Source: an uncultured Coriobacteriaceae bacterium (GTDB taxonomy: Bacteria; Actinomycetota; Coriobacteriia; Coriobacteriales; UMGS124). Taken from it: a DNA stretch of 5,521 nucleotides. Positions within the stretch are counted from its first letter, which is position 1. Each line of letters opens with the position of its first letter. The translations under genes and the position numbers were made by a program. The notes under the pieces are model-generated. The model had not been told where the DNA came from. It saw only the letters and a list, made by a program, of their open reading frames with translations, and did no database searches. The stretch covers positions 1 through 5,521 of the forward strand of contig CACZRK010000284.1 of the NCBI GenBank assembly GCA_902783515.1. Reading direction: 5' to 3'. Of this stretch, positions 1-5,442 are shown piece after piece.

Positions 1-928
1 CAAGGGCGTCATTCCCCCCGTCGTCATCCCGCTGAACCAGGACCGCTCCCTGGACCGCGTCTCGCTCGAGCGCTCGGTCAACCGCATGATCGAGGCGGGC
101 GTGAACGGCCTGTTCTTCCTCGGTTCGAGCAGCGCCGTCGCCTTCGAGACGGACGCGGAGCGCGAGGAGATCCTGAAGGCCGCGGTGGAGATTGTCGCCG
201 GTCGCGTGCCCGTGCTCGCCGGTGTCATCGACATGGAGACCAACCGCGTGATCGAGCACGCCAAGGCGGCAGAGGCCCTCGGCGTCGACGGCCTCGTGAG
301 CACCTGCCCGTTCTACGCGCTCGGCGGCCCCAAGGAGGTCGAGCGTCACTTCCGCGTGATCCACGAGAACGTGACGCTGCCGCTGTTCGCCTACGACCTG
401 CCGGTGTGCGTGCACACCAAGCTCGACCCGACAATGCTCGTGCGTCTCGGCAAGGACGGCGTCCTGGCGGGCGTGAAGGACTCCTCCGGCGACGACGTGT
501 CCTTCCGCTGGCTCATCCTTGAGAACGAGGCCGCCGGCCACCCCCTGCAGCTGCTGACCGGTCACGAGGTCTGCGTCGACGGCGCCTACCTCGCCGGCGC
601 CGACGGCAGCGTGCCCGGCCTGGGCAACATCGACCCCGTGAGCTACGTGGAGCAGTGGCGCGCCGCGCAGGTGGGCGACTGGGCGCGCGCCAAGGAGCTG
701 CAGGACCACCTTGCGCGCCTCATGTTCATCACGCGCGGCATCAAGGGCACCTGCGGCTTCGGCGCGGGCGTCGGCGCGTTCAAGACCGCCATGTGGCAGA
801 TGGGCATCTTCGCCACGAACCAGATGAACGAGCCCGTGCAGGCGCTGGAGGGCGAGGACGTCCAGACGATCGTCTCCGTGCTGAAGGCCGAGGGCATGAT
901 GGACGCCGACGCGCCCATCCGCGCCTAG
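1..928 (+). CDS. nanA: N-acetylneuraminate lyase-like protein (DHDPS/NAL aldolase family), 5' end cut off by the window
   Basis: Class I (Schiff-base) aldolase, predicted to split N-acetylneuraminate into ManNAc and pyruvate in the cytoplasm. The frame is open from the first full codon at position 2 and gives 308 residues to the TAG at 926-928. The family usually has about 295-310, so probably only a few N-terminal residues are missing. Residues below count from that codon. The fold's landmarks appear in order: GSSSAVAF in the slot of the GTTGE/GSTGE pyruvate-binding loop (41-48), catalytic Tyr131 in FAYDLP, Schiff-base Lys159 in GVKDSSGD, then TGHE and GADGSVPG. TGHE lies where NAL has a GYDE-type sugar-binding motif. 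FAYD(I/L)PVCVHTKL is, from memory, typical of an actinobacterial subgroup. The NanA role rests on the nanK and nanE neighbours; another 2-keto-3-deoxy acid lyase remains possible. The start codon is not in the window. Confidence 0.85.
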   Translation, partial: KGVIPPVVIPLNQDRSLDRVSLERSVNRMIEAGVNGLFFLGSSSAVAFETDAEREEILKAAVEIVAGRVPVLAGVIDMETNRVIEHAKAAEALGVDGLVSTCPFYALGGPKEVERHFRVIHENVTLPLFAYDLPVCVHTKLDPTMLVRLGKDGVLAGVKDSSGDDVSFRWLILENEAAGHPLQLLTGHEVCVDGAYLAGADGSVPGLGNIDPVSYVEQWRAAQVGDWARAKELQDHLARLMFITRGIKGTCGFGAGVGAFKTAMWQMGIFATNQMNEPVQALEGEDVQTIVSVLKAEGMMDADAPIRA

Positions 929-943
929 TCACCCTGGCATGCG

Positions 944-986
944 GGGCCCGTCACGTGACGCGCAGGTCACGCGGCGGGCCCTTTTT
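944..986 (+). terminator. Intrinsic terminator after the nanA-like gene
   Basis: GGGCCCG at 944-950 pairs with CGGGCCC at 975-981, and the inner arms CGTGAC (954-959) and GTCACG (966-971) pair around a 6-nt loop, with a 3x3 internal loop between the two stems. Five T residues (982-986) follow directly. It begins 15 nt after the lyase stop codon. It ends only 33 nt before the kinase start, and I see no convincing promoter in between. It may therefore act as a partial terminator or mRNA 3'-end stabiliser inside one operon. Confidence 0.85.
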
Positions 987-1005
987 CGCGTGGTCGGACC
1001 GCGTG

Positions 1006-1013
1006 TAAGGAGG
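1006..1013 (+). promoter_or_regulatory. Strong ribosome binding site of the ROK kinase
   Basis: TAAGGAGG is a full Shine-Dalgarno match, 6 nt before the ATG at 1020. It decides the start: the frame stays open further upstream to an ATG at 939, but that stretch overlaps the terminator and has no such site. Confidence 0.9.
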
Positions 1014-1019
1014 AACCCC

Positions 1020-1991
1020 ATGCCCCGCAAAGAGGCATCACCGTTCGCCGTCATCGGCATCGACGTCGGCGGCACCAAGATCGCCGGCGGCATCGTCTAC
1101 TACACCTCGCGCGAGGCGGACCCCGAGGTGCGCCTGTACCGCTCCGTCCCGACGGAGGCGAAGCGCGGCGGCGCCGCGGTGCTGGACACGATCGTCGCGC
1201 TCGTGGGCGAGCTGCTGGACAGCGCGTCGGAGACCGTCGGCGGGCCCGTGCTCGGCGTCGGCGTCGCGGCCGCCGGCAGGATCTCGCAGACCGACGGCTC
1301 CATCGCGTACGCGAACGAGATCCTGCCCGGCTGGACCGGCCAGCCCGTGCAGGCGCGCCTGGAGAGCACGTACCACCTCCCGGCGTCCGTCCTCAACGAC
1401 GTGCAGGGCCACGCGCTCGGCGAGCTGCGCCACGGCGCGGCGCGCGGCTGCCAGACCTGCATCATGGTCGCGGTCGGCACGGGGCTGGGCGGCTCCATCG
1501 TCGTGAACGGCGACGTGCTCGGCGGCGCGCACGGTTTCGCAGGCGAGCTCGGCCACACGCTGAACCCCGCCGCGGCCGGCGTGCGCTGCGCGTGCGGCGC
1601 CGACGGGCACCTGGAGTCCATCGCGTCGGGCAGCGGCATCGAGAACCGCTACGTCGCGCTGGGCGGCGAGCCGCTGAGCGGCGCGGAGATCTCGCGGCGC
1701 GCGGCGCAGGGCGAGGAGCTCGCGCAGCAGGTCATCGAGCTCGCCGGCCACAGCCTGGGCGAGTCCATCGGCTCGTGGGCGACGATGATCGATCCTGAGC
1801 TCGTCGTGCTCTCCGGCTCGGTCACCAAGGCGGGCGACGCGTGGCGCGCGGCGCTGCAGCGCGGCCTGGAGGAGCAGCTGCCCATCGAGATGCGCGCGCT
1901 GCCGATCGTCGAGGCGAAGCTCGGCAACAACGCCCCCATCATCGGTGCCGCCGAGCGCGTCCTGGACAAGATCACGAAGCTGCTCGCGTAG
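1020..1991 (+). CDS. nanK: ROK-family sugar kinase, probable N-acetylmannosamine kinase
   Basis: Predicted to phosphorylate ManNAc at the 6-position with ATP, feeding the epimerase encoded next. The protein has 323 residues, usual for single-domain ROK kinases. The phosphate-binding motif IGIDVGGTK sits at 12-20, and no DNA-binding domain precedes it, so this is a kinase rather than a ROK repressor. Catalytic Asp127 lies in LNDVQG, the GTGLGG loop at 153-158 and GELGH at 175-179. The zinc site reads His179, Cys190, Cys192 and then His197 in GHLE, where E. coli NanK and most ROK proteins have Cys (GCxE). His can bind zinc, so activity is not ruled out. A C-terminal VVLSGSV segment (262-268) matches the second nucleotide-binding part. 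Sequence alone cannot separate ManNAc kinase from glucokinase or GlcNAc kinase; the nanE and nanA-like neighbours favour ManNAc. The start is set by TAAGGAGG 6 nt upstream. Confidence 0.85.
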   Translation: MPRKEASPFAVIGIDVGGTKIAGGIVYYTSREADPEVRLYRSVPTEAKRGGAAVLDTIVALVGELLDSASETVGGPVLGVGVAAAGRISQTDGSIAYANEILPGWTGQPVQARLESTYHLPASVLNDVQGHALGELRHGAARGCQTCIMVAVGTGLGGSIVVNGDVLGGAHGFAGELGHTLNPAAAGVRCACGADGHLESIASGSGIENRYVALGGEPLSGAEISRRAAQGEELAQQVIELAGHSLGESIGSWATMIDPELVVLSGSVTKAGDAWRAALQRGLEEQLPIEMRALPIVEAKLGNNAPIIGAAERVLDKITKLLA

Positions 1992-1996
1992 CGCGG

Positions 1997-2015
1997 GAGG
2001 GCCCTGCCGGGCCTC
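1997..2015 (+). other. Short hairpin between nanK and nanE
   Basis: GAGGGCCC (1997-2004) can pair with GGGCCTC (2009-2015) across a 4-nt TGCC loop, with one bulged G. No T tract follows, so I do not call it a terminator. It lies in the 69-nt gap between the two genes and could affect mRNA processing or stability. Confidence 0.45.
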
Positions 2016-2060
2016 TGCTGGCGTTCGCGCGTACGCGGCACACGGGAAAGGTTGGTCGTC

Positions 2061-2744
2061 ATGAATCCGATCGTCGCTAAGCTGAAGGGCACGCTCATCG
2101 TGAGCTGCCAGGCGTATATGGGCGAGCCGCTGCGCCACCCCGAGACGATGGCGCAGATGGCGCGCGCCTGCGAGCTCGGCGGTGCCGGCGCGATCCGCTG
2201 CCAGGGCCTCTCGGACATCGCCGCCATCAAGGGCAGGGTCGAGGTCCCGGTCATCGGCCTGTGGAAGGAGGGGCATGACGGGGTGTACATCACCCCGACG
2301 CTGCGCCACGCGCGCGCCGTGGTGGCCGCCGGCGCGGACGTCGTCGCGCTGGACGCGACCGACCGCCCCCGTCCCGACGGCCGCACCTTCAAGGAGACCG
2401 TCGCCGCGCTGCGCGAGACGGAGGAGACCGTCATCATGGCCGACTGCTCCTGCATCGAGGACATCCGTCGCGGCGTCGCCTGCGGCTGCGACATCGTGTC
2501 CACGACGCTGAGCCATCCCGGCGCCGCCATCGACTGCGGCATGGCGGACGGTCCGGACATCGCGCTGCTGCGCCAGGCCGCCGAGGAGTTCCCGGGCTTC
2601 CCCGTGATCTGCGAGGGGCGCGTGCACACGCCCGCGGACGCGAAGGCCGCCCACGACGCAGGTGCGTGGGCCGTCGTCGTGGGCACCGCGATCACGCACC
2701 CCACAAGCGTCACGAGCTGGTTCGTGCAGGCCGTGAACGCGTAG
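2061..2744 (+). CDS. nanE: N-acetylmannosamine-6-phosphate 2-epimerase
   Basis: Converts ManNAc-6-P to GlcNAc-6-P in the cytoplasm, linking sialic acid breakdown to the NagA/NagB steps. The 227-residue length and motif order fit the NanE TIM-barrel family: VSCQAYMGEPL near the N-terminus (15-24), GAGAIRCQG (41-49), PVIGLWK with the expected catalytic Lys69 (63-69), VYITPT (75-80), ALDATDRPRP (96-105), ICEGRVHTP with the expected catalytic Glu185 (183-191), and VVVGTAITHP (205-214). ATG 2061 is chosen because the protein then begins MNPIVAKLKGTLIVS, like the family. An AAAGG at 2047-2051 lies 9 nt upstream. An in-frame TTG at 2052 would add three residues but would lie directly against that purine run. 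The gene is 69 nt downstream of nanK and very probably cotranscribed with it. All signature residues are intact. Confidence 0.95.
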   Translation: MNPIVAKLKGTLIVSCQAYMGEPLRHPETMAQMARACELGGAGAIRCQGLSDIAAIKGRVEVPVIGLWKEGHDGVYITPTLRHARAVVAAGADVVALDATDRPRPDGRTFKETVAALRETEETVIMADCSCIEDIRRGVACGCDIVSTTLSHPGAAIDCGMADGPDIALLRQAAEEFPGFPVICEGRVHTPADAKAAHDAGAWAVVVGTAITHPTSVTSWFVQAVNA

Positions 2745-2783
2745 CGCGCCTGCGTTGCTGACACGGCTGGCGCGGGCGGCCGT

Positions 2784-2802
2784 CGGGCGCGCGACGCGCC
2801 CG
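2784..2802. repeat. 8-bp perfect hairpin in the convergent region
   Basis: CGGGCGCG (2784-2791) and CGCGCCCG (2795-2802) form an 8-bp stem with a 3-nt loop, 39 nt after the nanE stop. It could contribute to transcript ending, but there is no T tract on either side, and short GC palindromes are frequent in DNA this GC-rich. Confidence 0.4.
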
Positions 2803-2834
2803 CGGTGACCGCGGCGCCCGCGCGGCAGACGGAG

Positions 2835-2881
2835 ACGACGCACGCCCCCGAGGCCAATGACCCCAGGGGCGTGCGTCGTTT
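2835..2881. terminator. Long perfect inverted repeat, probable bidirectional terminator between nanE and nagA
   Basis: Arms at 2835-2848 (ACGACGCACGCCCC) and 2866-2879 are perfect reverse complements over 14 bp, separated by 17 nt. On the plus strand the right arm runs into a short TTT (2879-2881). It sits between two convergent transcripts, where a shared terminator is expected. The T run is weak and the loop large, so it could instead be a protein-binding site or a dispersed repeat. Confidence 0.6.
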
Positions 2882-2898
2882 GGAAGACACGCAAGGCT

Positions 2899-2923
2899 GC
2901 GCGCGGCGCGCCCCGCCGCGCGC
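2899..2923 (-). terminator. GC hairpin directly after the nagA stop codon
   Basis: GCGCGCGGCG (2899-2908) pairs perfectly with CGCCGCGCGC (2914-2923) over a 5-nt loop. On the minus strand the stem begins one base past the nagA TAG (2927-2925). No U-rich tract follows, so it is a likely 3'-end structure of the nagBA mRNA rather than a textbook terminator. Confidence 0.5.
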
Positions 2924-2924
2924 G

Positions 2925-4136
2925 CTAGCGCAGGAGCCTGCCGCGCAGGATGACGTGGCGGACGCTCAGGTCCTCGTTCAGCACGACGGCGCTCGCGACT
3001 TTGCCGGCGGCGATGGAGCCGTAGCGGTCGTCCACGCCGATGGCGCGCGCGGGGTTGATGGTCGCGGCGCGCACGGCGTCCTCCAGCGGGATCTCCATCG
3101 TCTGCGTCGCGTTCACCATGCACGCCATGAGGTCGGAGACCGAGCCTGCCAGCGAGCCGTCCTCGATCGTGGCGCGCGGCCCGCGCACGGTGAACTGCTG
3201 CCCACCGAGCATGTACGTGCCGTCGCCGAGGCCGCAGCAGCGCAGTGAGTCGCTGATGAGGATCATGCGGTCGGCGCCGAACAGGGTGAACGCCAGGCGC
3301 ACCATCGAGGGATGGATGTGGATGCCGTCGGCGATGATCTCGGGCGTCACGTCGTCGCGGTCGGCGGCGGCGGCGATGGGGCCGGGCTTGCGATGGTGCA
3401 GCGACGGCATCGCGTTGAAGAGGTGCGTCATGTGGCGCGCGCCCGCCTCGAAGGCCGCGCACGCGCAGGCGTAGTCGGTGCAGGTGTGCGCGATCGAGAC
3501 GCGGACGTCGTCGCTGACGGCGCGGATGAAGTCCAGCGCGCCGGGCATCTCGGGCGCGAGGTCGACGAGGCGGATCAGCCCGTGTGCCGCGTCCTGCAGG
3601 CGGTTGAACTCGGGCACGCTCGCGGGGCGGACGTACGCCGGGTTCTGCGCGCCGACCTTGTCGGGCGAGATGTACGGCCCCTCCATGTTGATGCCGACGA
3701 GCTCAGACTCGTCAGCCGCGGGGGAGAACGCCGCCGCGTTTGCCATGGCGGCCATCAGCACGTCGGTCGGCAGCGTCATCGTCGCGGGGCAGATGGCCGT
3801 GACGCCCCTGCGCGCCTCGTACGCGGCGATCGCGTGCAGGCCCTTCGCGTCCCCGTCTGAGAGGTCCTCGCCCATCGCGCCGTGGAAGTGGATGTCCAGC
3901 AGCCCGGGGATCACGTACCCGTCGGACGCGTCCACGACGGAGCCGCCCGCGGACTCCTGCCCGTCCGACGACCCGTGCCCGTCCGTCGCGTCGACGGTCG
4001 CGCCGAAGCTCTCGCCCTCGATCATGACGTCCGCGCGCGTGAACGCACAGTCCTCGCCGAAGACGAGGCCGCCGGCGATGCGGCTGACCTGCGCGCCGTC
4101 ACGGTCGGCCTGTCGCCCGTCCTCATCGATGCCCAT
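2925..4136 (-). CDS. nagA: N-acetylglucosamine-6-phosphate deacetylase
   Basis: Amidohydrolase that removes acetate from GlcNAc-6-P to give GlcN-6-P for NagB. The protein has 403 residues; family members are usually about 380-400. Landmarks in order: metal motif HFH (His83, His85) in PGLLDIHFHGAMGED, metal ligand Glu152 in NMEGPYISP, His217 in SIAHT, His238 in THLFNAM, ADGIHIHP (269-276), catalytic Asp296 in LISDS, and the C-terminal NPARAIG...GSIAAGKVA segment. It carries HxH like Bacillus subtilis NagA, where E. coli has a degenerate motif, so a two-metal centre is possible. ATG 4136 is set by AAGGAGG 8 nt upstream; the frame is open to 4232 but has no comparable site. Residues about 45-73 hold an unusual Asp/Gly/Ser-rich stretch with near-repeats VDATDG and VDASDG, probably a surface loop. 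The gene follows nagB by 121 nt, likely one operon. Confidence 0.95.
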   Translation of the reverse strand: MGIDEDGRQADRDGAQVSRIAGGLVFGEDCAFTRADVMIEGESFGATVDATDGHGSSDGQESAGGSVVDASDGYVIPGLLDIHFHGAMGEDLSDGDAKGLHAIAAYEARRGVTAICPATMTLPTDVLMAAMANAAAFSPAADESELVGINMEGPYISPDKVGAQNPAYVRPASVPEFNRLQDAAHGLIRLVDLAPEMPGALDFIRAVSDDVRVSIAHTCTDYACACAAFEAGARHMTHLFNAMPSLHHRKPGPIAAAADRDDVTPEIIADGIHIHPSMVRLAFTLFGADRMILISDSLRCCGLGDGTYMLGGQQFTVRGPRATIEDGSLAGSVSDLMACMVNATQTMEIPLEDAVRAATINPARAIGVDDRYGSIAAGKVASAVVLNEDLSVRHVILRGRLLR

Positions 4137-4144
4137 GTCGCAGA

Positions 4145-4151
4145 CCTCCTT
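4145..4151 (-). promoter_or_regulatory. Ribosome binding site of nagA
   Basis: AAGGAGG on the minus strand, 8 nt before the ATG at 4136. It fixes this start over the 32-residue in-frame extension that reaches 4232. Confidence 0.9.
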
Positions 4152-4162
4152 CTGTATGAAGC

Positions 4163-4191
4163 GGGGCGACCCCGTGCAGCAGGGCCGCCCC
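4163..4191 (-). other. Hairpin upstream of the nagA ribosome binding site
   Basis: On the minus strand GGGGCGGCCC and GGGTCGCCCC pair over 10 bp (one G-U) with a 9-nt loop. The stem ends 11 nt before the nagA Shine-Dalgarno. It could protect or process the nagA part of the message or modulate its translation. No U tract follows. Confidence 0.5.
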
Positions 4192-4221
4192 TCGGATTCG
4201 TCGCCATCGCGTGGGAGAAGA

Positions 4222-4257
4222 CGCCCCACCACGCGGCATGCGCCCGGCGTGTGGGCG
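4222..4257 (-). other. Bulged hairpin directly after the nagB stop
   Basis: On the minus strand the base after the nagB TAG (4260-4258) starts an arm CGCCCACACGC (4257-4247), which pairs with GCGTGGTGGGGCG (4234-4222) with two bulged G residues. A pyrimidine-rich TCTTCTCCC follows. It may be a weak terminator or attenuator that lowers nagA relative to nagB. Confidence 0.4.
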
Positions 4258-4986
4258 CTAGTCCAGCCGGGAGCCGGCCTCGGCGTCCACCACGACGGTC
4301 ACGTCCGGGTGGAACTGCAGGATCGACGCGGGGACGCGCGGGGTGACCGGGCCGTAGAGCGCCTTGCGGACGATCTCGGCCTTGCCGGCGCCCGACGCCA
4401 CGAGCAGGATCTTGCGGGCGCGCATGATCGTGCCGATGCCCATCGTCCGCGCGAAGTGCGGCACCTCGTCGATCGAGTCGAACAGGCGGCTGTTCGCCTT
4501 GCGCGTGCTCTCCGTCAGCTCCACGCGATGCGTGCGCACGGGGAACTCGTCGCACGGCTCGTTGAAGCCGATGTGGCCGTTCGGGCCGATGCCGAGCAGC
4601 TGGATGTCCACGCCGCCGGCCTCCCTGATGGCCGCCTCGTACTCGTCGGAGACGCGCTGGTCGTCGTCGCCCGTCCCGTCGGGCACGTGCGTGCGCGCCT
4701 TGTCGATGTCCACGTGGTCAAACAGGTTGTCGTTCATGAAGTAGCGGTAGCTCTGCGGGTGCGTGCCCGCGAGGCCCACGTACTCGTCCAGGTTGAAGGA
4801 GGTCACGTTCGCAAAGCTGATCTTGCCGGCCTTGTAGTCGGAGACCAGGTCCGCGTAGAGGCCGATCGGGGTGGTGCCGGTCGCCAGGCCGAGCACGCAG
4901 TTCGGCTTCTCGGCGACGCACGTCGCGATCACGTCGGCAGCCATGCGGCTCATGTCCTCGTAGGTTCGCGCGACTCTCAGTTCCAT
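4258..4986 (-). CDS. nagB: Glucosamine-6-phosphate deaminase
   Basis: Isomerises and deaminates GlcN-6-P to fructose-6-P plus ammonia, delivering amino sugar carbon to glycolysis. The protein has 242 residues. Motifs: LGLATGTTP phosphate loop (32-40), SFNLDEYVGL with the catalytic base Asp67 (63-72), GIGPNGHIGFNEP with His138 and Glu143 (132-144), TRKANSR (161-167) and TMGIGTI (181-187). Length and sequence match the short Bacillus subtilis-type enzyme and lack the C-terminal extension of the 266-residue allosteric E. coli enzyme, so GlcNAc-6-P activation is not expected. As in that type, Asn136 replaces the E. coli Asp141. ATG 4986 gives the standard N-terminus and has a Shine-Dalgarno-like stretch upstream. 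In-frame ATGs at 4998 and 5013 are less likely because purine runs lie directly against them. It is the first gene of the nagBA unit and diverges from htpG. Confidence 0.96.
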   Translation of the reverse strand: MELRVARTYEDMSRMAADVIATCVAEKPNCVLGLATGTTPIGLYADLVSDYKAGKISFANVTSFNLDEYVGLAGTHPQSYRYFMNDNLFDHVDIDKARTHVPDGTGDDDQRVSDEYEAAIREAGGVDIQLLGIGPNGHIGFNEPCDEFPVRTHRVELTESTRKANSRLFDSIDEVPHFARTMGIGTIMRARKILLVASGAGKAEIVRKALYGPVTPRVPASILQFHPDVTVVVDAEAGSRLD

Positions 4987-4992
4987 TGCCCA

Positions 4993-5004
4993 GATCATCC
5001 CTTC
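4993..5004 (-). promoter_or_regulatory. Ribosome binding site of nagB
   Basis: On the minus strand GAAGGG (5004-4999) is followed by TGATC (4997-4993), together resembling the extended anti-Shine-Dalgarno complement AAGGAGGTGATC with a deletion and a mismatch. It precedes ATG 4986 by 6 nt counted from the TGATC end, or 12 nt from the GGG. It supports 4986 over the upstream in-frame ATGs. Confidence 0.65.
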
Positions 5005-5095
5005 GTTTGACATCCTGACGAGCGTGCCGCCGGTGCGCGAGGACGTCGAGCCGAGAAAGGCCCGCTCGTGCCGTGCCCGGCATGCGGCTTGGAGC

Positions 5096-5104
5096 ATCGT
5101 ACCA
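5096..5104 (-). promoter_or_regulatory. Candidate extended -10 element for nagBA
   Basis: On the minus strand TGGTACGAT fits the extended -10 pattern TGnTAnnnT. No good -35 lies 16-18 nt upstream (best is ATGAAC). It would give a 5' leader of roughly 100 nt. This is a pattern match only; an upstream promoter in the AT-rich island is an alternative. Confidence 0.3.
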
Positions 5105-5272
5105 TGTGTGACCCGCGAGTTCATCTGCATGCAACGTGCGTGCCGCATCGCCACGAAGCGCGCGCTTCTCGTGAGCATGCGCTTCGGCTTGGCGTCGGCG
5201 CGGCCATGTCGCGACGCGCCGCGGTTCCTGTGGCGGTCCTGCCGCTTGCGCCTGGCGTTCCGGTCGTCGCGA

Positions 5273-5299
5273 ATATCTAAGTCGTGAGTTATCAGATAT
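5273..5299. promoter_or_regulatory. Inverted repeat in the AT-rich island, possible operator
   Basis: ATATCT (5273-5278) and AGATAT (5294-5299) form a perfect 6-bp inverted repeat with a 15-nt spacer, about 1.5 helical turns, in the most AT-rich part of the window and just upstream of a -10-like TATAAG. The placement suits a regulator of htpG or of the divergent nagBA. I do not recognise it as a known operator, and six-base arms can arise by chance. Confidence 0.3.
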
Positions 5300-5310
5300 C
5301 CTCATATAAG
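5282..5310 (+). promoter_or_regulatory. Candidate htpG promoter
   Basis: TATAAG (5305-5310) matches five of six -10 consensus bases; TCGTGA (5282-5287), 17 nt upstream, is a weak -35 (three of six). It lies in the AT-rich island and would give a leader of about 135 nt. A second possibility is TTGCAA (5314-5319) with GAGAAT (5338-5343) at an 18-nt spacing. Confidence 0.35.
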
Positions 5311-5363
5311 CGATTGCAATGCGCCCGAGCGGGTATAGAGAATCCGAAACATGTCCGCCCCGA

Positions 5364-5402
5364 CGCGACGACGGCGTCGCGCACGCGCGTCGCGCGACGC
5401 GC
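5364..5402 (+). repeat. Two adjacent GC-rich palindromes in the htpG leader
   Basis: The first is a 7-bp stem (CGCGACG 5364-5370, CGTCGCG 5375-5381) with a 4-nt loop. The second is a perfect 18-nt palindrome at 5385-5402 (GCGCGTCGC and its reverse complement). They share the CGTCGCG/CGCGACG core, so they can also pair with each other. They end 34 nt before the htpG ribosome binding site and would make a stable structure in the leader if transcription starts in the AT-rich island. Confidence 0.6.
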
Positions 5403-5436
5403 CCGGCGGGGCCGCGAACGCCACCATGGCCGAGAG

Positions 5437-5442
5437 AGGAAG
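5437..5442 (+). promoter_or_regulatory. Ribosome binding site of htpG
   Basis: AGGAAG, within a longer purine run GAGAGAGGAAG, lies 9 nt before the ATG at 5452. It is a moderate match to AGGAGG. Confidence 0.7.

Noticed and set aside
1..928. Calling the first gene dapA (4-hydroxy-tetrahydrodipicolinate synthase)
   Set aside because: It has the shared fold and Schiff-base Lys, but the YNVPGRT motif of DapA is replaced by YDLPVCVHT, and the neighbours are nanK and nanE rather than lysine genes.
939..1019. Extension of the ROK kinase to an upstream in-frame ATG at 939
   Set aside because: It would add 27 residues encoded by the terminator hairpin; ATG 1020 has TAAGGAGG 6 nt upstream and gives the usual ROK N-terminus.
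1038..2894. A 618-codon open frame on the minus strand opposite nanK and nanE
   Set aside because: The translation is Arg/Ala/His-rich low-complexity typical of an antisense frame, and the plus strand has clear catalytic motifs in both genes. It also runs through the intergenic hairpins.
4137..4232. Extension of nagA to an in-frame ATG at 4232
   Set aside because: The extra 32 residues have no family match and cover the spacer hairpin; the AAGGAGG at 4151-4145 fits only ATG 4136.
3478..5010. A 510-codon open frame on the plus strand, opposite nagA and nagB
   Set aside because: It is a shadow of two well-supported minus-strand genes; GC-rich third positions keep the antisense frame open. Its product shows no family motif, and it crosses the end of nagB and the intergenic spacer.
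4987..5178. Longer nagB starting at 5013 or further upstream to 5178
   Set aside because: The 242-residue form from 4986 matches the known short NagB length and N-terminus; no proper ribosome site precedes the earlier ATGs.
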